This document shows, in pieces, positions 1-8,600 of a stretch of 20,184 bases of DNA. The position numbers and the translations under genes were made by a program. The DNA is from Bacteroidales bacterium UBA1223 (lineage in GTDB: Bacteria; Bacteroidota; Bacteroidia; Bacteroidales; P3): assembly GCA_002309155.1 (NCBI GenBank), contig DBXB01000030.1, positions 1 to 20,184 on the forward strand, read 5' to 3'. The first letter of the stretch is position 1. Each line of letters opens with the position of its first letter. The notes under the pieces were generated by a model. It was given only the letters and a program-made list of their open reading frames with translations, had not been told where the DNA came from and searched no databases.

Positions 1-1242
1 TATTGGGACAACGAGCGATGGAATCTTCCCTATGCCGTCGACGGCATAGTCATCAAGGTCAATGAGGTCGCTCTCTGGGACACTCTCGGTGTCACCTCCA
101 AGTCTCCACGTTGGGCCATAGCCTTCAAGTTCAAAGCCAAGCAGGTCTCCACACCCCTGGTCGATATCTCCTTCCAGGTGGGTCGCACCGGCATCATCAC
201 TCCTGTCGCCAACCTCAAACCCGTATGGCTCGGCGGAACCACCGTGCGACGTGCCACCCTCGTCAACGCCGACTTCATCCAGAAGATGGATATCCGCAAT
301 GGCGACTCCCTGCTGGTCGAGAAAGGCGGCGAGATTATTCCCAAGATTGTCGGCGTCGACCTCGCCAAGCGGCTCCCCGGCGCCGAACCCGTACAGTTCA
401 TCACCAACTGTCCCGAATGCGGCGCCGCTCTCGTCCGTCTCCCCGGCGAAGCCGCCCACTACTGTCCCAACTCCGACCTCTGTCCTCCGCAGATATTGGG
501 CCGATTGGAACATTTTGTCTCCCGCAAGGCAATGAATATCGACAGTCTCGGGACCGAACGACTGCAGATGCTCCTCGACAAGGGATTGCTTCGTGATGCC
601 GCCGACCTCTACGACCTCACAGTCTCGCAGCTCATCGGTCTGGAGTCTGTCGACGACACCGGTCTTCGCAAAACCTCCCTTCAGCAGAAGAGTGCCGAAG
701 CCATCGTCTCTGCCATCGACCAGTCGCGTAAGGTACCATTCCGGCGAGTGCTCTTCGCCCTCGGCATACCTTCTGTTGGCGAGGTGGCGGCCCGCAAGCT
801 GGCTTTGCATTTCGGCGACATCGACTCTCTCATCTCGGCCTCCGCCACCGATCTGTCATCCGTTCCCGACATCGGCGACAAGACCGCCTCGCTCATCATC
901 TCCTTCTTCGACAAGCCTCGTCACCGCACCCTTGTAGACCGCCTTCGCGCCGCCGGCCTCCAGTTCCACCTCGCCGGTACGCCCTCGTCCTCGAGGGCAT
1001 CAAACCTCCCTCTCTCTGGCCTCACCTTCGTAGTCAGTGGCGTCTTCAACACCTTCTCCCGCGATGCCATCAAGGAATCAATCCTCCTTCATGGCGGCAC
1101 CGTCTCCTCATCGCTCTCAGGCAAGACCTCCTATCTCCTCGCCGGCGAGAAACCCGGTCCCGAGAAAATCAAGAAAGCACAGCAACTCAACATCCCCATC
1201 CTCTCCGAATCCGAATACCTCGCTATGATAAGTGAATCGTGA
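1..1242 (+). CDS. ligA: NAD-dependent DNA ligase LigA, C-terminal 413 residues (5' end outside window)
   Basis: LigA seals nicks in duplex DNA with NAD+ as adenylate donor, in replication and repair. The frame is open from base 1, so the gene is cut by the window edge, and the catalytic KxDG lysine lies outside. Visible parts, in order: nucleotidyltransferase motif DGIVIKVN (residues 14-21 of the visible part) and PRWAIAFKFK; the OB-fold segment with VGRTGIITPVA and RATLVNAD; a four-cysteine zinc finger (C137, C140, C155, C161 of the visible part); helix-hairpin-helix repeats (ALGIPSVGEVAARKLALHF and SVPDIGDKTASLI); and a C-terminal BRCT domain (about the last 75 residues, beginning LSGLTFVVSGVF). 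Order and spacing match E. coli LigA throughout. The final codons and TGA stop lie in a GTGACC-type repeat fragment also found at the 3' end of the next gene. Identification is secure. Confidence 0.97.
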   Translation, partial: YWDNERWNLPYAVDGIVIKVNEVALWDTLGVTSKSPRWAIAFKFKAKQVSTPLVDISFQVGRTGIITPVANLKPVWLGGTTVRRATLVNADFIQKMDIRNGDSLLVEKGGEIIPKIVGVDLAKRLPGAEPVQFITNCPECGAALVRLPGEAAHYCPNSDLCPPQILGRLEHFVSRKAMNIDSLGTERLQMLLDKGLLRDAADLYDLTVSQLIGLESVDDTGLRKTSLQQKSAEAIVSAIDQSRKVPFRRVLFALGIPSVGEVAARKLALHFGDIDSLISASATDLSSVPDIGDKTASLIISFFDKPRHRTLVDRLRAAGLQFHLAGTPSSSRASNLPLSGLTFVVSGVFNTFSRDAIKESILLHGGTVSSSLSGKTSYLLAGEKPGPEKIKKAQQLNIPILSESEYLAMISES

Positions 1243-1250
1243 CCTGTGAC
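1232..1250 (+). repeat. GTGACC-heptad fragment spanning the ligA stop
   Basis: This 19-base stretch consists of GTGAATC, GTGACCT and a partial GTGAC. Its first 13 bases (GTGAATCGTGACC) recur exactly at 2535-2547, again at the 3' end of a gene. The ligA TGA stop (1240-1242) is read from inside the fragment. It belongs to the same repeat family as the long palindromes at 2559, 12575 and 13984. Confidence 0.7.
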
Positions 1251-1255
1251 ATAAA

Positions 1256-1291
1256 GGTTTTAAAGGTTTAAAAGGTTTAAAAGGTTTTAAA
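1256..1291 (+). repeat. GGTTNNAAA nonamer array (4 units) after ligA
   Basis: Four exact-length nonamers: GGTTTTAAA, GGTTTAAAA, GGTTTAAAA, GGTTTTAAA. They begin 13 bases after the ligA stop and contain no C. The same family occurs at 10818, 12515 and 13861. The array passes directly into the constant spacer at 1292. Confidence 0.85.
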
Positions 1292-1310
1292 GTATAAAAT
1301 AAATCATTTG
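1292..1310 (+). promoter_or_regulatory. Constant spacer element GTATAAAATAAATCATTTG
   Basis: This 19-base element is identical at 10881-10899, in both cases directly after a GGTTTTAAA nonamer. Shortened or altered versions ending AATCATTT precede the palindromes at 12575 and 13984. It is AT-rich and ends in TTTG. It resembles a Bacteroidota -7 box (TAnnTTTG) only in the TTTG half, so a promoter role is a weak guess. What the sequence shows is conservation of position and sequence. Confidence 0.35.
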
Positions 1311-1350
1311 TCCCTTAACTCCCCTTAACTCCCCTTAACTTCCCTTAACT
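1311..1350 (+). repeat. YCCCTTAACT decamer array (4 units)
   Basis: Four tandem decamers: TCCCTTAACT, CCCCTTAACT twice, TCCCTTAACT. All are G-free. They directly follow AATCATTTG, as do the three-unit arrays at 10946 and 12697. Confidence 0.85.
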
Positions 1351-1369
1351 TTCGTCACCGGTCACGAAA
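1350..1369 (+). repeat. Short palindrome around ACCGGT
   Basis: TTTCGT and ACGAAA flank a central ACCGGT, giving a 20-base palindrome with one mismatched pair (C opposite C). The outer TTTCG/CGAAA arms are those of the long palindromes elsewhere in the window, so this looks like a minimal or deleted copy. Confidence 0.55.
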
Positions 1370-1391
1370 CCCCTTCACCCCTTCAATACTT

Positions 1392-1426
1392 CATACATCA
1401 AACATCATACATCAAACATCAAACAT
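1392..1426 (+). repeat. CAWACAT heptamer leader array (5 units)
   Basis: Five heptamers, CATACAT or CAAACAT, end four bases before the TTG start at 1431. The leader from 1367 to the start codon contains no G. This takes the place held by the ATATCAAC octamers in front of other genes. Confidence 0.75.
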
Positions 1427-1430
1427 CCCT

Positions 1431-2552
1431 TTGCGCCCCCTACTATCCATCCTAATCTTCCTCACCCTTTTCGGCGTTGCCCGTTGCCAGTTGCGCGTGA
1501 CGGTGGCTCCGCTGCTCTCCTACACCATACCCAACTCATCGGAATGGTCGTATATTTCGGATATCGGCGGTGGACTGACCCTCTCCATCCATCGACCCAT
1601 CCGTTGGTATGCGAGCACTGCGAGCGACTCGCTCACCCTCTTGCGTAAGTTCGACATGGGCCTGCAGTTCGGCGCCTCATTCTCTCCCCATGCCATCGCC
1701 GGGCAACGGTTCAGTCTGGCACCATTTATCAACCAGCCCCTCTTTGAAAAAGGTAGACATTCCCTTATGCTTGTCATGCAGTTCGGTCTATCCGCTTACA
1801 CCCGCCCGTTCCGACTCACTGCCGATACCGCCAATGTCTTTATCGGTTCCTATGTCAACTGTCATATAGAGACCGGAGCCATCTACCGTTTCACCCTTGC
1901 CGACAGTTCGGCATTGTCGTTCTCCACCACCTTGGCGCATTCCTCCAACGGCTATCTCCTCCGTCCCAACAAAGGTCTCAACTATCTCCATTTCTCCATA
2001 GGCTACACCCTGCCTCCACAGTTTACCGGTCACCGGTCACCGGTCACCGGTCACCGGTCACAGGTCACCGGTCACCGGTCACGATACTTCGACCTTTTCG
2101 CTTCCTACGCTCCTGGCATCGTGATGCCTCGGTTTACAGGTGCCGCACAGAAGTATTACTATGCCCACACCGCCCGCCTGGGAACCCTCTACCGTTTCTC
2201 TCCCAAACGTGCCGCAGGTTTCGATCTCGAGCTGACATACAACTACAGTCACGACGAACTCATCGCCTATCACCACGACCCCTATCCATTGCCATTCTAC
2301 GGAGCAATAGCGGGTGCATACGAGGCCACCTACCATCGTCTCTCACTGCATCTCGCTCTGGCGGCATACGTTCTGCACGGTGCGGTGGCATATACCCCTG
2401 TCTACGAGCGTGTCGGCCTCTTCTACAATATCGGAAACCAGGGAAAACGTCTACGCCAATTTGTGGGTGTGTCGCTGAAATCCCACATGGCTCATATCGA
2501 TTTCATCGAGTGGCATTATGGAATATTCTTCCGTGTGAATCGTGACCCGTGA
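1431..2552 (+). CDS. Outer-membrane beta-barrel, PagL-like lipid A 3-O-deacylase (acyloxyacyl hydrolase) family
   Basis: A 373-residue exported protein. Residues 1-19 form a signal peptide (MRPLLSILIFLTLFGVARC) followed by alternating hydrophobic and aromatic strands typical of a beta-barrel. H170-S171-S172-N173-G174, followed by PNKGLN, resembles the His-x-Ser catalytic region of PagL proteins, which remove an acyl chain from lipid A in the outer membrane. I cannot place the PagL catalytic glutamate with certainty. The start is a TTG; no ATG fits, and the junction CATCCC(T)TTGCGCCCCCTA closely matches CATCCCATGCGCCCTCTA at the start of the gene at 14087. Two repeat intrusions are visible. 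Residues about 199-217 are three turns of TGHRSPV-type heptapeptide encoded by an eight-copy DNA heptad. The last residues, VNRDP, come from a repeat fragment that also supplies the stop. Lipid A deacylase activity is an inference from the motif. Confidence 0.75.
   Translation: MRPLLSILIFLTLFGVARCQLRVTVAPLLSYTIPNSSEWSYISDIGGGLTLSIHRPIRWYASTASDSLTLLRKFDMGLQFGASFSPHAIAGQRFSLAPFINQPLFEKGRHSLMLVMQFGLSAYTRPFRLTADTANVFIGSYVNCHIETGAIYRFTLADSSALSFSTTLAHSSNGYLLRPNKGLNYLHFSIGYTLPPQFTGHRSPVTGHRSQVTGHRSRYFDLFASYAPGIVMPRFTGAAQKYYYAHTARLGTLYRFSPKRAAGFDLELTYNYSHDELIAYHHDPYPLPFYGAIAGAYEATYHRLSLHLALAAYVLHGAVAYTPVYERVGLFYNIGNQGKRLRQFVGVSLKSHMAHIDFIEWHYGIFFRVNRDP
2025..2083 (+). repeat. ACCGGTC heptad tract inside a coding sequence (8 copies)
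   Basis: Eight tandem heptamers, seven ACCGGTC and one ACAGGTC (sixth unit), followed by a partial ACG. It is the reverse complement of the GTGACCG heptads in the intergenic palindromes. It is read in frame as TGHRS-PV, TGHRS-QV, TGHRS between two predicted barrel strands (SIGYTL and RYFDLFASY). Because 7 is not a multiple of 3, gain or loss of one unit would shift the frame. After loss of one unit, one alternative frame meets a TGA at 2122-2124. Confidence 0.9.
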
Positions 2553-2558
2553 CCTGTG
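2535..2558 (+). repeat. GTGACC-heptad fragment spanning the barrel gene stop
   Basis: GTGAATC, GTGACCC, GTGACCT and part of a further GTGAA. The first 13 bases equal those at 1232-1244. The TGA stop at 2550-2552 lies inside it, and it runs straight into the long palindrome that begins at 2559. Confidence 0.7.
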
Positions 2559-2630
2559 AATTTCGTGACCGGTGACCTGTGACCGGTGATACGATCGGGT
2601 CACAGTTCACGGGTCACAGGTCACGAAATT
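2559..2630. repeat. 72-bp heptad palindrome, copy A
   Basis: Imperfect inverted repeat with 36-base arms and no loop, centred on CGATCG (2592-2597); by eye 30 of 36 positions pair. The outer 12 bases are perfect (AATTTCGTGACC against GGTCACGAAATT). Each arm is made of four GTGACCN-like heptads in register. About 59 bases from 2561 are identical to copy B at 12576. There is no T-run after it, so it does not look like an ordinary intrinsic terminator. Confidence 0.9.
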
Positions 2631-2635
2631 AAAAT

Positions 2636-2698
2636 ATATCAACATATCACCTTATCAACAATTAAACGATTAAACAATCAACAATTAAACCTATCAAC
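2636..2698 (+). repeat. ATATCAAC-type octamer leader array (8 units)
   Basis: Units in order: ATATCAAC, ATATCACC, TTATCAAC, AATTAAAC, GATTAAAC, AATCAAC (seven bases), AATTAAAC, CTATCAAC. One C separates the array from the ATG at 2700. The array has a single G in 63 bases and there is no Shine-Dalgarno sequence. The array before argS has the same internal logic, including a seven-base AATCAAC unit. Confidence 0.85.
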
Positions 2699-2699
2699 C

Positions 2700-5600
2700 A
2701 TGTTCCGTCGTTTTTTTATTCTAATATTGTTTATCCCCATCCTTATGCAGGCTCAGAATACCAACACACCTTCATCCGCTTCATGGAAAAAGGTCAATGA
2801 AATGATAGAGAAACAGCACTACGCTGATGCTGACAAAATGGCTACGCAACTCTATAATGATGCTTTGGAGCGTCATGACTCCCGTCAATCTCTGATTGGT
2901 GCAAGATTTCTATCGATTATAGCCTCTGAGTATAAGGAGAATAGTGTTGACACCATTCTGGCTCGCTATCAAGAATTGCTGCCCAATCTCGATGCAACTG
3001 ACGCCGCCATCTGTCGTCTGCTTATTGCTCGTATCTATAGTGACTACTACGCAAACAACCAATGGCATATCCGGCAGAACAGTCCATCGAGCGAGCCCGA
3101 TTTGGATTATACCCTCTGGGATTTGTCGAGGTTCCAGAGCGTTATCGAGAAACTCATTCGGGATGCCCTTGCCGACCAAGCGATGCTCTTCTCGGTGAAC
3201 TCCGATGACTTGGAATATCTTGCATCGACTCATAAAGGGAAAGATATAGACATCATGCCGACACTGAACGAGATGGCTTTGTCGGTGGCTATAGATATTT
3301 TCCAGTCTCTAAGTTTTCCGAGACTTGTGTCATCCGACTTTGACGATGCGTCGCTTCTGCTGGCGACCTCCGACAAGTTTGCCACAATGCCGTTGAAATC
3401 AAATGACGGAAACCGAGGACTGGCACGTTTCCTTATGTCGAGACTGCAGTCTACAGAGAGATACCATTACGAGAAAAACTGTGGCGACGCCATGCTGGTC
3501 AATTTCATCATAAACCGAATTGACAGCCATATCGGAGCGCTTGTCGACAAGGATCTTTCGAGTTATATGGAGCATAAATTGAAAGAAGACATAGAATACT
3601 TTGCTCCTCGCAATAGTGAGCAGATAACCCTGCTCTATTTCAAGTTGGCTTCTCTCTATAATGACGGTGGTAAATTCGCTGAGGCTGTGCGTTATATTGA
3701 TGAGGCCGTGAGACTTCATCCCGACAGTCCCGGTGGTGCAATGTGCTATAATTTGGGACAGCAGATAAGGAAGACCAATATCCAAGTCAAAATTGAGGAC
3801 TACTCTCCATCCGACAGCTATCTTCTTGGAACTGTGGATGTCCGTAATGCTGACACTATCTATTTCCGAGTCATTGCCTATACCGATTTGAACAATAAGA
3901 ATTTTAGTGGTCAACGGCAAAAGATTCTGCAACAGAAAGTGTACCACAGTTTTTCGCTCGTCGTCAAGCATCCCAATGACTACGCATGGCATAAGTCATA
4001 TTTCTCTCTGCCACCGTTGTCGCAGGGGAAGTATCTCTTAGTAGTCTCTACCGATAAGGGGGTGTCGACCGACGGTTTCACCTTTGTGGATTTCGAGATA
4101 GCCGATGTGGCGCTAATTCCCGCATATCCCGACGGTGATTTGCGACAAGGGTTCCTCGTCGACCGCAAGACTGGACAACCTGTGTCTAAGTGCGAGATTA
4201 CTTTGTCGTATGACAAAAACGACAGGACCAAGAACGTTGTTATCGGGACTGAGAAAACAGACAGCAAGGGTTACTACGACTTCACAGGGATGTTGAAAAC
4301 ACGTGAAATAGAATCCTACAGCCGTTTGAGATACTCCGTAAAATATAAGGGACGTAAACTGGAGTTAGGATCGGCATGGATGAGAAAAGACCATTCTGCC
4401 AAGTCCGATGAGGAAAAGTTGACTCTATATTTTGACAGACCGGTATATAAACCAGGCGACACAGTCCATTTCGGTGGATTTCTTTACAGAGGCAATGACT
4501 TTGACGGCAATGTGGTGAGTGGCAAGAAGATAAAACTGATGCTTAAAGATATAAACTACAAGACTATCGACAGTCTCACGGTGACGACGGACAGCTATGG
4601 ACAGTTTAATGGTAGTTTTGTCATCGCTGACGACGCCACTCCGGGATCATGGCATATTGATGCCAAATCTTACGATACATATTATTTTAAAGTAGAAGCA
4701 TACAAACAACCCAAATTCTTGGTGACACTCACAAAACCCGAAGTGGAGAGACACTTCGGCGCTATGGCGAGAGTCGATGGTGTGGCGGCAAGTTATACTG
4801 AGGTGCCTGTCGGCGGAGCAAGAGTCAGTTATACTGTGACTCGCAAAGAGAAGGTTCAGTATTGGCGGTGGAATTGGTGGATGTATGATGCGGGAAACTC
4901 TGAACAGCTGGTAGACAAAGGAGAGATAGTGACTGACGCCGACGGACTCTTTTCGGTGGAATTCATCCCCATGCCCGACGCAGATGCCGACCAAGAACGC
5001 AGACCTTGTTATGATTACATTGTGAATGTGAAGGTCACTGATATAAACGGTGAGACTCACGAGGCGAAGACCTCCCTTACCGTAGGATATGATAACAGTT
5101 ATATTGAATTAGATGTTGAGAACGAATCGACAGACAGTACAAGCGTTGTAGCGTCAATACGCAATCTCGACGGCAAGGCTATCGATGGAGATATAGAAGT
5201 CACAGTGTCGCGTCTCAGAGTTCCCGAAAAACCAAAATTTGCCCATCAACTATCGTTGTCGCAGCCGACACCGTTGTTCAACACATACGGCAGAAAGAGA
5301 GGTCAATCAAATGGGGAGTCCTATGGTGGGTTCCTTGACTCGTCGAAGTGTCAGATGCCCTTTACAAAGACTGAGTTTGAGAAACTATTTCCTTATCTCG
5401 ACTACGACGGAACGGTGTCGGACTACACCCGATGGAGCGAGGAGAAGCATTTGCATAACCTGCGTCGGCAAGTGTCTGCCGAGAGCCCTTACAACTTCAG
5501 CTTAAAGGGATGTCAGCCGGGCGTCTATAAGGTGTCTGTCCGTTCCTTTGCCGCCGACGGAACCCTGATCAGCAACGGTGAGCGTTATGTGGTGTATAAT

Positions 5601-8600
5601 CCACCTACGGCTGACAATCGCAAACCGATTCTGTCCGACCTGATCAATGTCACTGTTGAAAAGTCTGATGTCAGAGTGGGTGAGAGTGCCAGTATCAGGG
5701 TGGGCAGCCGCTATGACGATGTAACCCTTTTCATGGTGGTCTTCAAAGATGAGAAACAGTTGAGCCATGAGGTCTACAGTGTCAGCAAAGGCTACTTTGA
5801 CATATCCATACCGGTGACAGAGAAGATGCTTGGAGGATTCCGTGTTGAGATAGCCGCCATGAAAGAAAACCATTTTGAGTATGAGAGTTTCAACTTCTCA
5901 GTGCCATTTATCCACAAAGAACTTAAGGTTACATGGAACACATTTCGTGACAATCTGCTACCTGGCTCTGAGGAGCAGTGGTGTGTGGAGATTGCCGACA
6001 AGGACGGCAAGTCTGTCGATGCCAATCTGCTTATGACAATGTACGACATCTCGTTAGAGAATTACGGGAGTCTGCGATGGACTACATCACTGTGGCCGTC
6101 ATCATCTTACTCGGGTTCGTTGTTCAGCAATATTGTTGACATCCGTGGTGGATGGTATCATATAGCCAAAGAGCCGAAATACAAGCAGGTTGACGATTAC
6201 GACTATTCTTATCACTATCTGATGCTTGACATGCCATACGCTCTTTCGCGGAGATACAACAGACGGGCGTTATATTCCTTAAAGTCTGGCGCACCGATGG
6301 CAAAGAATGCGATGGTGGAAAGTGATGAAGAGGTATTTGTTGTGCTTGAATCCGCACCGGCGGGAGCGATGTACGATATGGTTGAGAACGAGTTAGGGGT
6401 AGAAGAAATCGCTACTGCCACTGCAGGAGTAGAGGATGGCGATGAAAAGGAGATCCAAGTCAGACAGAATCTTAACACTCTGGCATTCTTCAAACCGGTG
6501 TTGAAGACAACAGAGAAGGGGAGCGTGACCTTCTCGTTTACTGTCCCCGAATTGCTGACGAAATGGAAGGTGGCGGGAGTGGCATGGACTCCTCAATTGA
6601 TGTTTGGATCCATTACTGGCGAAGCTGTCAGTCGCAAGCCGTTGATGGCGGTGCCCAATGTGCCCAGATTCCTGCGTCACGGCGACACCTGCCTGTTTTC
6701 AGTGAAGGTAAGCAACACCAGTGGGGTGCGCCAGCCGGTGACAGTAAGCATCGAGATGACTGATGCTATATCTGGCGAGCTGTTGCCAATCGTGGTCGGA
6801 CCTGTCAGCAAGCAGCTAGAACTTGCCGACGGCAGGAGCGGGGAGGTGTCGTTCCGGATAGCCATTCCTACGACAGGACCTTGTATGGTGAACTATAAGG
6901 TGATTGCCCGTGGCGAGGGTTGCAGTGACGGCGAGCAAGGTCCCATACCTCTGTTGCCCTCACGACAACTTGTTACTGAGTCGATGGCTTTCTATGTCAA
7001 CGGGAATGACGTGAAACATTTTGAACTGAAACATTTGACGGGCTATAAAGCCGAGGATCCAAAGAACACGCTGGTGCATCACTCGCTCACTGTCGACCTG
7101 ACTCCCGATCCGTTGTGGTTGGCGATACAGTCACTTCCTTATGTGTCGCGTCAACAGAACCCTTCGAATATCTATCTTGCCAATGCTGTATTTGCCAACA
7201 GCATCTCTCGACAGATTGTCGACCAGAATCCTTATATTGAAAAATTGTTCGAGAGTTGGAAAGTCGGAGATCCCGATGCTTTTGTGTCGGCACTTGAGAG
7301 GAACAGCGACCTGAAGCAAACCGTTGTCGAGGCCACACCGTGGTTACGGGACGCTGTTTCAGAAGAGCAACGGCAGAAGGACATTGCCAACTATTTCGAC
7401 AAAGAGAAAATTGACCGACTGCTGGCATCTCAGCTGCGGACCCTTATGGATGGTCAGAACTCCGACGGAGGATGGAGTTGGATAAGTGGCTGTTCCTGGT
7501 CAAGTCAGTATACTACCCAGTATATTCTCAAGACTTTCGGTCAACTGAAGCAACATGGTGTCGACATAGACGGCGGAACCAGTAGGGCTATAGAGAAGGC
7601 GTTGGATTATGTGGACCGTGAGACTTACAAGTACTACGAGAAATATCTGAAAAAGAGTGGCTGCGAGGCAATCAACCTTGACTATCTGTATCTCATCAGC
7701 TATTTCCCGTCTCACAAGATGTCGAGCAAGCACAAGGAGGCTTACGACTATTTCTATCGTAATGCCCTGAAGCACGACAAGGAGTACAAATCTCTCTACT
7801 CTCAAGCGGTGCTGGCTTTGGTCTTCCATCGTCACGGTGATACTGATAAGGCACGTGAGATGCTTTATCGTGTCAAGCAGAAAGCCCTCAAGAGTGATGA
7901 AATGGGCATGTATTGGCGTGACAATATCAGTGGTTGGCTTTGGAACGAGCGCCCCATTGAGACTCAGGCGTTGCTGATAAGGGCGTTTACTGAGATTACC
8001 GGTTATGATGAAGATGTGGCTCGTATGCAGCAGTGGCTTCTGAAACAGAAGCAGACCACGTCGTGGTCTACGGATGTCTCTACTGCCAATGCGATACAGG
8101 CGTTGCTGGTGAACACGAAAAGCAGCGAACGTCAGTCGGATGTCTCCGTTGCCTTTGGAACGCATCTCCTCAAGACCGATGCCGACAATCCGAGAATACA
8201 TATCAGCCAACGGCTCGCTGCCGAAGAGATCCGACCGTCAGACGGCAAGGTCACTGTGACTAAGAAGGATGACGGAATAGCATGGGGCGCCATCTATTGG
8301 CAGTATTTCGAGAATCTAGAGAAGATACCCTACAGTTCGATGGGTATAACTATAAGGAGAACCTTGCTCCGCATCAACGACGACAACTCGGTGACGCCGG
8401 TGGGAGAGGGGTGCTCCCTGAAAGTGGGCGACAGGGTAAGGGTACGTCTGGAGTTGACCTGCGACCGTAATTTGGAGTATGTGCAGGTGTCAGAGCCCCG
8501 TAACGCCGCCATGGAACCGGTCAGCACCGCCAGTGGATGGAGGTGGAACAAGGGACTCAGTTTCTATACTTCTGTAACCAATACGGCACTTACTCTGTAT

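Noticed and set aside
2559..2630. Palindromes as ordinary intrinsic terminators
   Set aside because: No T-run follows any copy. They are 70-72 bp with no loop, and copy B sits before further leader modules of the next gene. A role in transcript ends is still possible.
2586..2699. N-terminal extension of the macroglobulin reading frame (38 extra residues)
   Set aside because: It reads through half a palindrome and the octamer leader. The ATG at 2700 gives a proper signal peptide. The same accidental opening occurs upstream of the gene at 14087.
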